NCBI RefSeq assembly: GCF_000003815.2
Contig: NC_049990.1
Location: 6,592,976 to 6,656,975, forward strand
Source: Branchiostoma floridae
Taxonomy: Eukaryota; Chordata; Leptocardii; Amphioxiformes; Branchiostomatidae
Length of the DNA: 64,000 nt
Direction of reading: 5' to 3'
Below are positions 25,073 to 37,945 of this stretch, piece by piece; the first letter of the stretch is position 1; every line of letters starts with the position of its first letter. The notes under the pieces are model-generated. The model did no database searches, was not told the origin of the DNA, and saw nothing but the letters and a program-made list of their open reading frames with translations. A program made the position numbers and the translations under genes.

Positions 25073-28000
25073 CATTCCGTGTCAGCTTAAGATTTTTCTT
25101 TTGTCACAATGATTGTCAATATCGAGCTGGCGTATCTTACATACTCGAATAATGTATAACTATTATCTGGAATTCAGAATGGTAAGGTAGTTACCATGCA
25201 AAATGGGTAGTATACCCAGCCGTGCGTTACCAATTGTCGCCCACTCTTCCAATTAAACATTTGAGTTTGAAAGAAAATTGTCGTTTTGATTCAAAATTTG
25301 AAGAAATCGGGCGACATAAGTCAGAGCGATCTTTTTCTTTCATTATTTGAAAAGAGGGGAGCGGAAGGACTTGAAAATAAATCATTTTTATCGCTAGTGA
25401 GTCCACCTCTGCTCCCGGGCATTTTGAGCTGTGGGAAAACACCGGACCGATTGTTCTGGTGTAAAGACCTGCTCGAGAGTAAAGGTTAGTGCCCCCGGGT
25501 AATGCATAACTACATTTAATAGAAGTGCGAGGTTAAAGTAAGACACTTTAACGTCAATCATTCAAGAAGCGTGATTGCACGAAAACGCAAAGAGGTCGCA
25601 GTCGCGTCGTAATCGTATGCACGGAATGCTGAATATCTTTTGTTTTTCTTATAAATTCTTATCTATAAATATTTTTAAAGTATTAAACCACAAACTCCAC
25701 CGTACGCGTATAAATATAAGAAGAGTAGACCCATGTGAACCACAGTAGGTCACCCTAGCAAGGATATTCAACGTCAAGATACATGTACCTTAATAGATAT
25801 ACATGATCTCTCGGCGTTAAACTGACAGAGGAAAAGTTACAGACCGTGCATTGTTCTTCTGGAAGAGCTTGTAACATTTCTTCCTCATATGGGTTAGAAA
25901 TCTGGCTCTGCCCACGCTTTTTTAGGCAAACGGTGTCTTGAATAAATTGTGTGTTACGGACGACATTGGGAAAAAAACTTAAATGGAGCAATAAGGTACC
26001 GCGCTTGGTACATGTACCACACTACAATATACCTCAGAACACAGTATTTAACCCTTCTAGGCCCAGGGACGATTTGAACTTGCTGTAAACTCTCCTGTGG
26101 CGCTATGAGAGTTAAAACAAGAACATTACACAGGCCTCTTTTCTTCACCCTCGTCAACAAGAGGTCGCAATTAGCCGGGACACTTGGCTCTAGTTGTTGG
26201 CAGAAATGTCCTTAGATATCATGTAAGTTTACATTTTTACGGTGGGGCTGTCTAGATACGGGAACTGTTTGCGTTTTACTATAGCTGCTAGCGCTAACAC
26301 ATATTTCCAGACGTGCCACAAATACTGCAACTCAGTGCAGTACAACAAGTTGCACGTTTTCGCCACACAGCAGAGACATTCTAATGCGAATACGTAACAC
26401 ACATTTTCACACACATGTAATAACCTTTGCCTATAAAAGGTAATGTTTTCGGTGCAATTTGTTCGTGTGTTCGTTTCTGTGTTTGTGATGAACTTGAGAC
26501 GTTGTCGATGGGTCTTTATGATATTTAGTGTGTGGGTCGGAAAAACGAAGTTCGATAATGGGCCTCCTAGCGGTTTTCTATGATACTACAGCGGATAATC
26601 TGCAAGGTATTTCCATATTATCTAACTTGGCGTCCTGTATTTTCTTTTTGCATGAAAAAAGATAAAACCAACATTAAAATTGAATATTCCAGTTTTGATA
26701 TTACGTTCTGGCCATGATATGGTCATGATTTTGAGTGACCAATATCTCCTGAGACAGAGAGTAAGTGGTGTAGGTTTGGGTCCCCTGGCGACTTTTTTTG
26801 GAACTGCGGGGCCGATTTTGCTTGAGACTTACTTTTGAGAATAAGCCAAGAAGAGTTTGACGGATTGTCATGATTTTTGGCATGCAGTTAGCTTACGTGA
26901 TATTCTGTAAACTATAAATACCATTATATTTCCTTGCTAACACACCATAATATGGTGATATATGATATATATTGTATTATGCTGAACAAGATCAATGTAC
27001 GACGGTAAGTATTCATACATATATAATGGCAGGTGTTGTTTGCTATCAATGTAATATTTAGTATTTGAAGCAATAATTCCGTTTGCTGATATAACGAATT
27101 ATGCCCAGGAACAAAGAAATAATTCGTAACGATTTCAAATCAGTGATATGCTAGTAATCCAATATGTTACATACTTGATTAAATCACCCCCACATGTATC
27201 TAGTGTTGCATGTCCTCTGCGATATATTATACCGCTGCCAAGGGCGTACGGCATTACGTAATACATTTTCCATTATGTGTCACCCATAGCCTGACTAAAA
27301 TCAAGCCCCTAGCGGCCGGCCCTACAATTGCCGCCACCCGTAGGGAGGAGGGGGTCATTAAGCCCAGCCGGCGAGAGCTTGTGTAAACACAGGCTAGTGT
27401 CACCCATAATCGCGTATCTTTCCCTTCTGTCCCTCGTATGCAATAACGTTTCTCAAAAATGTCGATATGGATTTTGATGACAACTAATCGAATAGGAAAT
27501 TCGTGACGCACGCGTTAATAAAATCCGTATCTATTTTCGTCCTCTTCCTTATCATGGTGATTTGAAAATAGATTCTTCCGGTCATCAATTTTCTTGAGAA
27601 TACGTCGCACTTCCTCATTAAGTCCTTGCACACTCAAGACAAAATCTTGTTCTTAAAAGCTTCTGACTATAATAGGGTAAATGTGCGCATGCAATACATA
27701 TTAGATACAAATCATCAAAATAATTACTGTAAAAAGAAAAATGTTCGCGGGAATTCAATATCGAGAGAGGGAGAATATGATAGACAAAGGACAAAATATC
27801 ATTTTCATTTCCTCTTTTAAAGTTTTTATTTTTTTTTTTATCCGCAAAATCATACCCGAAGGCTACCTTACCTTCGTAAGAGGAAACGAAAGAATTCATA
27901 ACACTAATGTCTAATCAACTGAAGGTGCATCTGTTATTGGATTTGACTTCTTCTTAGAAGGCCAGTGGTTGATGAACTGTCCCACACACCGCACATGACT

Positions 28001-28600
28001 GGGCTTTGCGAATTAAGTAAAAACGTAGTCTTTTGGTGATGTCCTAGATTGTAAAAGCTCTGTGAAATTGTTGCGACAGTATGATCTGTACGTTCTACAA
28101 AATATATATATATTATGCACTGCAGCTACCGGTACCGGGGTCTTAAATAACATATGTGCATCCCCTTCTGTTGTTAAGTGGGATAATTGTGTTAATGAAG
28201 CAATTACAACACGTGACGCGTCCTTGTTCTAGCGGTTTTAGAATTCCACAGGGAGTCTTCGTAAAGATAATGATTATGTGTCTGAACTGATTATGGCAAT
28301 TCAGGGGGAATAACGTCCTTGTTTCAGAGTGCCGTGACTCGCATGCAGACTGGGACAACAGAAGGTACAATTAAACAATTACACAGAAACGTCGTGTGAT
28401 ATAGAGAGAATATAGTTAACATCTTGAATGGATACAGTTGTTGTCGGTATCGTGGTTTGTTCATACGATGAGGTTTAAACTCCTTGGTTCATAGCATACT
28501 GTACGTACCCACATAAGTGCCAAAGGTTTATGATTTCTATCAGTAATTGTATTGCATATTCTACTACAGCGCTTGATTAGTCGTCCTTTTAACGCTGTAG
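25073..28600. other. No gene recognised
   Basis: Contains two adjacent members of the dispersed GGGCCCCCTAGCGG-like family at about 26440-26640 and 26690-26885. ORFs are short and lack known domains. Confidence 0.55.
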
Positions 28601-28617
28601 CATTCATCGTCCGTACG

Positions 28618-28840
28618 AGGTCGTTGGTCTCTACCAGACTGACTACCCTGGCTATTATAGGGAGAGTAATTTGCCAGGGGAGATTTGCTTCCAGAGGAGT
28701 TGGCCGGGGGCAAACATTCACCTTAGCATGGACTGACTCCCCTGGCCAGTTTCTGGATTTATTTGCCGAATTCTGCTATCACCGTACCCCCGTAGGAAGG
28801 CCTGGTGGTGGCTACGGGGTCGTACGATTTTGATGTTAAA
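28618..28840. mobile_element. Dispersed element, TACCAGACTGACTAC family, copy 1
   Basis: Shares tctaccagactgactac, ggctattatagggagag, taatttgccaggggag, catggactgactcccc, gaattctgctatcaccg and cccccgtaggaaggcctg with the inverted copy at 32550-32760. Related, more diverged copies are at 33050-33180 and 34752-34990. Confidence 0.7.
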
Positions 28841-30588
28841 AAGGATTTTTTTTGAGGAAGCTGTAACGGAACCAACTCGATAAGGATCTACATGTAAGAA
28901 GTCAGCGTTTCCGGCAACAAGACAGCTGAATTTGTACACGACTCGCACACGGCTAACCCAACAATGCCCTCAAATTGTGACCGTACATATTCTTTTTCAA
29001 GCAAGCTGTGACGAAACCAACTCGACAAGGATCCAAGACAGCCTTTCCGGGAACAAGACATATGCACCACTAACCCAAGAATACCATCAAATTGTGACCG
29101 TATGGCCAAAGTACGACGATTGACATACCGCTAGGATTTCTACGCACGAATGGCAACGCCCCCTTTTGTGAACATGGCAAAGTATGAAGTCGAACTGAGT
29201 TATGACGATGTGAAAACCGAACTGAAAAACGACCTAAGTCTAAAAGGAAAGCGCTAAAACGTACAATGATATTCAACACTGAAAATAGTATTTTGTAAGT
29301 AAGCTTGCATTACACAAATGCTTAACTGACACATATTTTGCATGGTAAGTGTCAACAATAGTAAATAGGTAGATAGATATAGATGCAAGGCCAGGACAAT
29401 ATTCTTCGGACATGTATGATGTAACATGATTTCACTGAGTCACAGACATTTTCTGTCATAATAGAAAAGAAACACGACAACGTTAACGTGAGATCTTACC
29501 ATTTGTTGTGCTACCAAGAGGGGATCCTAAGACAGAGAGAGAGAGAGAGAGAGAGACCGAACGCCGGTTCGTACCTAAGATCAGTTGGCGGGTATCAGTT
29601 ACAAGCCATGACGTCACCCATCCAGGCAACCCAGCGCGGCTTTCACGGCGCCCGGTCATCCATACGGGCAACACTTCGCGCCAGTGACGTCACACACCAC
29701 CACATACCAATCCTACCGCAGTACATTATGTCAGCTGGCGTTTCGAGTTTCCCCGCCGTTACAAAGGTGTGGACATAGGAACCCCTCCTTACTACTTTGT
29801 TTACCGGCCTTTTCTACTGTGACCAAAGAATTGACAGATCGCTCAACGAATGTTGTACATAACGAATGATTTTCTTTCACGTTTTGTGTGTTTTGTTGTA
29901 TTCTAAGTAATAGTCCATGGGTCTAAGGACATATCGGTACCTCTGAGGTGGCAAATTCTCCTTGTGATTTATGAATAGTAGATCTGGAAGGCCAGTGGTA
30001 TACATTTTGATGTGATATCTATTCTGGTATGGTAGCTTTATACAGGCTATCAGGCCTTCAAACCTATCACCATCTAAATGCTTCGTGTCTTAAACAAGGG
30101 GGAGGGGCAAACAATCATTATACTTTTTCATCGTGCATTATGTTCCAAGTATGAAATCAAGGGCTAAAAAATCCAATTTTGGCCGCTGCACGGTCTCTCA
30201 GTGATTGCCTTTTATAGTACAAAGGGGTCCTTAGGCGTATTACATGTAAGTATAGGTAAGGCATTGGATATAAGGCATTTATTAGGAACAGCGGTACGGT
30301 AGCTCATTTTTAAAATCAATACCTATAGTCTACCCCACATCACCCCATGTCAGACGTGAACCTTGATTAATGTTATGACGCCCGGGAGCATTCCCACAGA
30401 CTCTGACACATTCAATTCCAGCGAAACGGATGGGACAATCACGAAATGCCAATGGAATATCCGCGCACCTTACCAAGGCCAAGGTTATGGGAGGGGCTCG
30501 CTCGGGGGATTTACCTTAGGCTAGACAAGATGCCAATCTGCTAGAATTTCAAAGTGGGGTTTTCGTCTTCCTTTGCTTACGAATAATA
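28841..30588. other. No gene recognised; paired CRE palindromes near 29.6 kb
   Basis: A (GA)n run at 29531-29558 is followed by a GC-rich patch with TGACGTCA at 29609-29616 and 29685-29692. There is also a duplicated segment with ctgtgacgaaaccaactcga / gtaacggaaccaactcgat (about 28861 and 29006) and caaattgtgaccgta (28972 and 29089). Confidence 0.5.
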
Positions 30589-30746
30589 CTGTAAATGCTT
30601 TTAAGTTCGCGGGAAAAGGGACATTTCGCGGTGGTTTTGAGTTCGCGGTAGCATCATGCAGTGTAGTCTCTTACTGCCATAGAAAAATGTTCGCGGTGGT
30701 TTTAAGTTCGCGGTGAAGCGGCCACAGCGAAAACCTGCATTTACAG
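30589..30746. mobile_element. Palindromic MITE, CTGTAAATGC family, flanked by TA
   Basis: CTGTAAATGC...GCATTTACAG flanked by TA on both sides, with internal ttcgcggtggttttaagttc repeats. TA flanks suggest Tc1/mariner-type mobilisation. Other copies: 53295-53502, 53970-54174, 55120-55228. Confidence 0.8.
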
Positions 30747-30749
30747 TAG

Positions 30750-30875
30750 CTTATTACAAATTCTTGCCCGAGGGCTAATTGCAGGTACAATGTAACATGA
30801 AAGGGGCCAAACGAACAAATACTGTAGAATATGTATACTCTAGTCTAAAGGCTAACTCTAAACTGTAACTAAACA
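30750..30875 (-). mobile_element. Probable LINE 3'-end fragment shared with 45055-45160
   Basis: Inverted agccctcgggcaagaatttg followed by gctaattgcaggtacaatgt and aacatgaaagg. The second half recurs at 45055-45160 in the GPCR intron. Confidence 0.5.
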
Positions 30876-31097
30876 AAGTCAAACCCAACCTGTATAGAGA
30901 TAGCCAGGACTAGTATTTGATTTGTCTCTTTTAAAATAGTATTTATCACTGTCCATTGTCACGTGTATGTTCCCTATGTTTCTAACATGTACTTGCAATA
31001 AGCCTCCGGGCATGAACTTGCAGATAACCTTCCATTGTACGTGTACTTGCATCATGTACGTACACGTGTACACGAAAAACGACACTGAGTACTGTTA

Positions 31098-31385
31098 AGG
31101 GGGGTTTACACACACATATATTCAAATCCGTATGAGGTCCGTATGGAGTTCTTAGCATCTGCTAGGCTCCACAAGTCACTGTAAAAATAGTAAAAATTGG
31201 ACAAAGATAAATGCATAACATGCGTATACTAAAGAAGTTAGCTGACTGAGGAGTGTAGTTTGTGACCCAGCTAAATCGTCTGGCATGTTGTCTGTCTATA
31301 TTTGTCCAATTTCTATTATCTTTCCAGCAACCTGTGGAGCCTGGTAGAGGCTAAGACTGCCACACGTACCTCATGCTGACTTTTT
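31098..31385. mobile_element. Palindromic element, SCTACCAGGC family, copy at 31.1 kb
   Basis: tccgtatgaggtccgtatgg, then aggctccacaag, at the left; ctgtggagcctggtagaggc at the right. The central inverted pair is ctgaggagtgtagtttgtga type. Confidence 0.75.
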
Positions 31386-32549
31386 CGTATGATAATTTGC
31401 AAATTACGTACCATGATTTATTATCACAAATTCAGGGCATTTTTTAGACTGTCGTGCATACGCCGAACAAAATTCATATGTCTTGTTACCGAAAAGGCTG
31501 TCTTGGATTCTTGTCGATGTTTGGTTCTGATCAGCTTGCCTTTAAGTCGTATACGACACTGAATTCGTGTGACGAAAGACAACGAAGGTACTCAAACGCT
31601 TGTTAGACTATGTAAAAATGTTTTAAGGTTGACTTCAAAACAACTCGTTTTATGACGTAATCAGTATAACATATGCAATCAATCAAGAATGCTAACTATT
31701 CCCAAAAGTAACTGTTGAATTGTTGGGTTTCAATATACGAGTATGTAACGTTAGCTTCACTGATGATTTTAATGTATACCGAAATACACAATATTTGGAG
31801 CTGTGAAAATGGGACTAAATCTTCAGAAAGAATATAAGAAAGGTGTGTGTGTTCTTTATTTATTAATGAACACCTCAAATCTACCTATCAAAAACGATAT
31901 AAATCCTTTGTTTGACCTTCTAATAACAAGTAAATGCATTTGCAATACATAATTATTGATACGGAATAGCAAATGAAATATTACCATCATTACGTGATCC
32001 GTGTGCGAATCTACGGCTCGCAATACCAATTCCAAATTGATTTTCCCGCCATTTAACTGGGTCAGCTAAATATAGAAATCCAGCAGTGATAGGATCTAAC
32101 GTAAGTAGGCCAACCAGAAAGTTCCTTATCAGCTGCGATTTGAAAGGCGTTGTTGGCTAAAAATGCAGGGGCGGCATTCTCAGAAGTAGTAGGCGTGATA
32201 AACTTAGAATAGACTTATGAATGCAAATCAAATGAAACACACAAGAAACATGTTTTCATGCTAATATCAGTGAAGCGAATCGTACTTCTGAAGAAGGTCG
32301 ACGTGTTTGACCGAATTATTTATGGTGAATTCCTTTCATTTTGTGTTGGAACAAAGTTTAAACTTTACAACTATGGATTCTACCAACACAGATGAGCTTT
32401 CATTCGAACATGTTATCTTGGTATGAAAATCCATATGAGTTGGTAAAATGTGCGATTTCATGTAGGTCGATATCGCCCGCGGGCCCGTTCCAGTTTCCAT
32501 TATAATCATCATAGACTGGAAAAAAGACTGTTTCCACGGCCCGTCCATA
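31386..32549. other. No gene recognised
   Basis: AT-rich sequence with short ORFs only. Confidence 0.6.
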
Positions 32550-32760
32550 GCCTCCATCAGGCCTTCCTACGGGGGTGCGGGGATCGTAGAATTCGGCATG
32601 CAACAAAATCGGGAAAATTGGCCAGGGAGTCAGTCGATGCTAGGGTTAATGTTTCTCTCCGGAGGCCGACCAACTCCACTGGTAGCAAAACTCCCCTTGC
32701 AATTCATTCTCTCTATGATAGCCATAGTAGTCAGTCTGGTAAAGATTAGCCTGTACAAAC
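32550..32760. mobile_element. TACCAGACTGACTAC family, copy 2 (inverted)
   Basis: Reverse-complement partner of 28618-28840; strong match over its whole length. Confidence 0.7.
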
Positions 32761-32939
32761 CCAAGGAATTTTTGCCACAAAACCCCTGAATTAGACACAA
32801 AGTTTAGAAGAGGATTTCGTCTTTTTGGATTCTACATAGCCCCACTTCTGCCGAAAAGCTGTTATATGTAGGCTGTGGCCGGAAACAGTCTTGCATCCAG
32901 GCTAGAATTCCCTCGAAGGCATGTTGGCTCCGAACCTGG

Positions 32940-33428
32940 GGAGCCGTTATGTGTAGTTTCTGGAAAAAGTCAGGTTTCTAGGCCATTTGAACTAAACACA
33001 TCTCAAATCACTTCACCGCAAATACCCGGAGTCATGAGCGAGGGGAGTCAGTCAGTGGTATTTCCGCGGGCAAACGATACGCTATATGGTAGGCAAAATC
33101 CGCTGGCAAATTATTCTCCCGTTATTTGGCAAAATTTCAATCGTTTTCAGCCATCGAAGTTACTAGTAGTCTGGTAGACCTCTTACGGACTTAAATTTAT
33201 ATTTATACACACGTGTGCCCCCCCCCCCCCCCCCCTTTGGAGCCTGATTCCATTCGTCGTACGATCTTCAAACGAGTGTCCTACGATGGTTGTACGATCA
33301 CAAATTCAGGAAAATTTTTAGACAGTACAGAGCTAGTCTGTGTAGTTCCTGGAAAAAGTCTGGTTTCTAGGCCATCTGAACTAAACACGTGTCAAATCAC
33401 TTCACCGCAAACACCTTGAGTCATGAGA
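32940..33428. repeat. Local direct duplication of about 95 bases
   Basis: tgtgtagttcctggaaaaag, tctggtttctaggccat, ctgaactaaacac, caaatcacttcaccgcaaa and agtcatgag occur at about 32946-33038 and again at about 33331-33424. Between them lie a partial TACCAGACT-family copy and a C18 run (33218-33235). Confidence 0.8.
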
Positions 33429-36400
33429 TTTCTGACGTAAGGAGTCAGGTTAATGATTAAAACGCTATCATTGCAACTGAAGGTTAGTTTATATAAATAA
33501 GCATGTTGTGCAAAAACTTAGTCTCAACTGGTTTAGAACATGTTGGATGACGTTTGAAATATACTATCGTGATTTGCTACATTTTCTATGCAGGGTATAT
33601 TTGAGATATTTGCGATATTATGGTACTGCGAATATGCGCGTTGTATTTCTACTGTATTACAGGATTGTTTCAGCCGTTAACTTCAAACAACAAGAAATCG
33701 TCCTATCCTCTTAACTCCTCACAACGAAAATAAATGGATTTACGGTACACACATGCCTCCGTACATGTATATAGGATCGATTTGTTAATTCTAGCCCGTC
33801 TGTTCGATCAACTGTTATAATGTGTCCATTTTCGCTAACGCAGGTCAATTGATTTGTTTACCATGGTGTGCCTTCTTCAAAATCATTCTTATTCTTATTT
33901 TTCAATATAGGCCAAGACGAAAGGATTTTGTAAACAAGTTACATGCAGAAGAAAGCACTGACTGACTGAAGCACACCCGATTACGTCGACCAAATTTGGT
34001 GTTCAGAGAGGAGACATACATAGCAAAGAATAGCTTGTAAATTGATTTCAAAAGCATATTGAGTATGAGAAAATCTTGACGTCCCCTTTTTGGTGTTAAC
34101 GTGATGTATATTATAGACAAGCATTCCCTAAAGATTGAAACGTCTACAATTGAAAAAAAAATGCTCCTTTTGTCTATTGTATTGTACTATTTCATTCTAA
34201 TTCGCACATGAGTTCGGTAAAAATAATGGGAGATTAGAGTCATTGCCAACCCACCACACTATACATGTGCAAAACCAGTGGTACTCGTACCAAGGACGTT
34301 GCTCGTACGTACTTTTCAAAACAAACATTTCGACATCTTTTGTCTGGAGGAGCTTTGTTTTGGCTACTTCTGTCTTCCTCTCGTCAATCAATTCTGTACG
34401 AACGCTAAATTAGCTAATTTTGAAAGTGGCATCATTATAACAATCATACCTCTTTCAAAACCAGACACTTAGCCAATAATGGCTAAATTGCTGGTCCCAG
34501 TACATGTGTTTACCAGTAGTCACTGTATATTGTACAGTCATGTTAATTTGTATGGGGATTGAGAATGACATAGCGAAGAACAACACAGACGGATAATATT
34601 TTTTAAAGTCTGGCACAATATCGGTGTGTTCCAGTGGCTAGATTGACAGTAGTACCACTCTCACGTGAAGTTAGGCGTGATTCCACCAAGGTCCATTAAA
34701 GATATGTACCCTATACCTCTGGTGCAATTAAGGAGGCGCAATGTGCCACACACGTCATCATGTAGCCCCCTCCAGACCCTCCTAAGGGGCTATAGACAGA
34801 AGAATTTGGCGAAACTAGGGTAAGTGATTGGCCAGGGGAGTCAATACGCGATATAAGACCATTACGGGCTACATTTCCGTGGGCAAACGATACGCTATGG
34901 TACGCAAAGTCCCCTGGCAAATTATTCTACCGTTATTTGGCAAAATTTGCCTAGTTTTCAGCCATCGCAGTTAGTCTGGTGGGGGCTAGTCACCGGCAAG
35001 CATCAAAACAACCTGCAGAACAAAGACTAGTTCCACACAGGTGGTAAATACTGTCTGGCTGGATATAAAACATATTTGACATGAGCAGAGGGACGCCTTT
35101 GAAAACACTGCTTTAGTTATAGTCTGCGTAGGGCAAATTTGCGGGTCTTATTTTCCAACCATACCTAAGTGTATTGTTTGGGACCTTGCCAAGGTATATA
35201 TATCTTACCTGCACCTTTTGGCTTAAAGAACCGGTAAAAAGATATGTAAGCAACGCGACCTCACTTCGTCTTCTTTACTAACAAGACATCAGAAACTAAC
35301 GTTACAGCATCTATAGGTAGGATTTAACCAAGATTTTTAACCTCCTTGATTTAACTAAGCCCTTAAAGGTGTGGATTACAAAGCAGAAAATGGACCGTGA
35401 ATTAAGACGGTCTTAGTCCGTTACCGGATTAATATAACCAGGGCTCCTCCCCCTTCCTGCCTCGGCTGGACTCAGATTATCAATAACATTATTTACATGT
35501 TATCCGCAGAGCACATCTTATAACATTGGGCAGTCAGTCACGCATAGAGGGGGGAGGGGTGCGTGTATCTACTGCTGAGGTGGTATGCAACACCTTATCC
35601 GAGATCCGATCTTCTGGATCAGTCTGGTTGTTGTTTGTGTTACTTCCTGTAGGTGAAATATGCCTTCTCGGTTACCTTCGCTATACTATAAATAGGCTGG
35701 TGTCTGTGTGCGTGTTGTTGTTGTTGTGTTGTTGTTTATCAGGAAGACATGAGGCTCACCTGGTCAGACCGGTCCGATCAACCACCCTCCCTCGGTAGAG
35801 TCCTCTCCGCCAGGCCGCAGTAAAATCTCCAGCTAGTCCGTGATTTTCCCCCGGCCGTGGTCCACCGCCTTCCCTTACATACGAATCAGACCTAGTCAGT
35901 AAAGTCTTGCACCGGGGATGGCTCATCATACTTCACCTGAGGGTGTACTAATTCCCAAATAAAGCTAATTCAACGTCAAGATATTACTGAAAGACCATTT
36001 TTACTGATTCGTAACTGTTAAATAGGACAGATTACAAGACATACAGTTTTTTTAAATCGTTTATTTTCTCGGTACTGTTGTTAAGTTTATTTCCTGTCAT
36101 CTGAAAACCCCTTTTCACCGCAGAATGGTCTAGCCCAGCCGAAGACACACACGGTGAAGCGTGGGTAATCCTCGCTAGGGACGAAACATTACGTAACTTG
36201 GGGGGAGGTTGGGACAACAAATCTCAGATTACGACTATCCCGGCCGAGGCCTGTGGACAAGGTCGTTTAAGGCCGGTGCATGTTGACATTTCGGCATGAC
36301 GTGCTACCGAAATGTCGTGTCCGAACGCGATCTTTAAAATATTTATCCTCATCACCATGCAGCAAGCGGGAACAAAAACGGTTACAGCGCGGGATTGTGC

Positions 36401-36446
36401 GAGTCGTGACTCCCCCTCTCCCCATGGAACGTCCTGCCGAGGACTC
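33429..36446. other. No gene recognised
   Basis: Short ORFs only, including a Leu/Cys-rich 90-codon one (35526-35798) whose hydrophobic run comes from a gttgttgttg repeat. A diverged TACCAGACT-family copy lies at about 34752-34990. Confidence 0.55.
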
Positions 36447-36478
36447 GTTGCCGTGGCAACCGCAATGACGTCAATTGG
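36447..36478. promoter_or_regulatory. Composite X-box (RFX) / CRE / CCAAT cluster
   Basis: GTTGCCGTGGCAAC (36447-36460) is a perfect palindromic RFX X-box. TGACGTCA (36466-36473) is a perfect CRE, and ATTGG (36474-36478) is an inverted CCAAT box. The local DNA is GC-rich. The order RFX-CREB-NFY recalls the MHC class II X1-X2-Y module, but with tighter spacing. No gene was identified beside it. Confidence 0.55.
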
Positions 36479-37310
36479 GGTCCACAGTGGAATCGAATTA
36501 AACAAACTGCGGCCTCGATTATGTTTGCGGATCAAACTGAATGAGGGAGGAGCTAGGAAAACCACCTGTCATGAAGACTCCTTACCGCTTTCTCTCTCTA
36601 AGGAGCTTGCTTTTCCTTAGCCTTGTCTTCAAGAAATATAACCTCAAACATGACCTTGAAAGAAAGATAACATGTGGCAGACCGAGAAATTGTTGTTGAT
36701 CAGCTCCAATACACAACATGATATATGAAACACTACCTCGTGTGTTCCCATTGATTCTGTTTTCTTTTGCAGACGAATGTAATTCTATTGCATTGAATTA
36801 CCATTAAAAAATAGTAAACCCTGTCTATGTCTAAAATAATCACATGGAGGACTAGAAGAACATACATATGGTCATAATAAACAGGTGGTCATAATAGACA
36901 GGATTCTTCGTCTAAAGGAACACTAAAAATGGCCACAATTGCCTTGAGGCAAAGGTGTTCATTAGCACATGGTTAACTGTACCAGCATATGTTAGGATGT
37001 TTTCCGGCGCTCGCGTTGGACGACAAAAATAAACATGTTTTGCCCCCTGTCGTGTGGTTCAAGGACAAAGGTCACGTCACAAAGTCTATGATTGATTGAC
37101 AGGATGAAAGGGCGAGAACAAAAGTGCGGGTTGACGTAAGTTAAAGGTACGGTCCGAATGGACGCTTGTCGCCCAACAATACTGGTAACCCTAGATGTTG
37201 CTCTTTGTAAATCAGTGTTGTGAGACAACTATTGAAATCATAGCAGATATTTGTAGAACAGCGCCGCCTACCGTATAACTCTGAACTACACAGCTGCCAA
37301 TACAGCGTGA
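36479..37310. other. No gene recognised
   Basis: Short ORFs only; could contain an unrecognised 5' exon next to the X-box cluster. Confidence 0.5.
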
Positions 37311-37313
37311 GTT

Positions 37314-37530
37314 GAGGGAGTGTGAGAGTGAGTGAGTGAGTGAGTGAGTGAGTGAAAGTGAGTGAGTGAGTGAGTGAGTGAGAGTGAGTGAGTGAGTGAG
37401 TGAGTGAGTGAGAGTGAGTGAGTGAGTGAGTGAGTGAGTGAGTGAGTGAGTGAGAGAGTGAGTGAGTGAGTGAGTGAGTGAGTGAGTGAGTGAGTGAGTG
37501 AGTGAGTGAGTGAGTGAGTGAGTGAATGTG
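37314..37530. repeat. (GTGA)n microsatellite
   Basis: About 215 bases of agtg units with a few interruptions (gtgagagtg). All minus frames stay open, giving a false ORF of repeated LTHS. Confidence 0.98.
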
Positions 37531-37554
37531 AGTTAGAGATAAGGAAAGGTACAA

Positions 37555-37945
37555 CACTAGGGACTCGACCCTGGAACCTCTAAGTGCAGACAGCTCCTGA
37601 GTTCAACAAGATAATATTCTGACTTCTTTCTATACGACATAACGTTACTCATTTAACACAAACTCAATTCCTTTACAGACCTTTTATCCCTAGTCGACAT
37701 AACCAGATATTTAAGGAAAACACACCAAGTTGCCGAGCGCGCCATCACTGTTCGTACAACTCTCGGGAATGCTGGGGACTAGAACATAGAACCACCAGGT
37801 CCAGACAACAAGTTGATTAGATATCTCTCTACCTTCTATACGACATAAGACAAACTCAATTCCTTTACATATCTATTATTCCTTATCAATCACGACACAA
37901 GCAGATATTTCAGGAAAACACACCAAGCGCCATCACTGATCGTAA
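37555..37945. repeat. Tandem duplication of about 190-210 bases, possibly tRNA-like SINE
   Basis: Unit 1 (about 37555-37760) and unit 2 (about 37768-37945) share ttctatacgacataa, caaactcaattcctttaca, cagatattt-aggaaaacacac and gccatcactg. Both begin with gggactcgaccctgg- or ggggactagaacat-like text, which on the minus strand resembles a B box (gggtcgagtccc). Confidence 0.65.

Noticed and set aside
28618-32606. Shared peptide-like string (AEF...TPVGRP-GGYG) read from 28.76 and 32.57 kb
   Set aside because: It comes from two copies of one dispersed DNA repeat; no longer frame or splice context supports coding.
37141-37557. 138-codon minus ORF of repeated Leu-Thr-His-Ser
   Set aside because: Translation of the (GTGA)n array.
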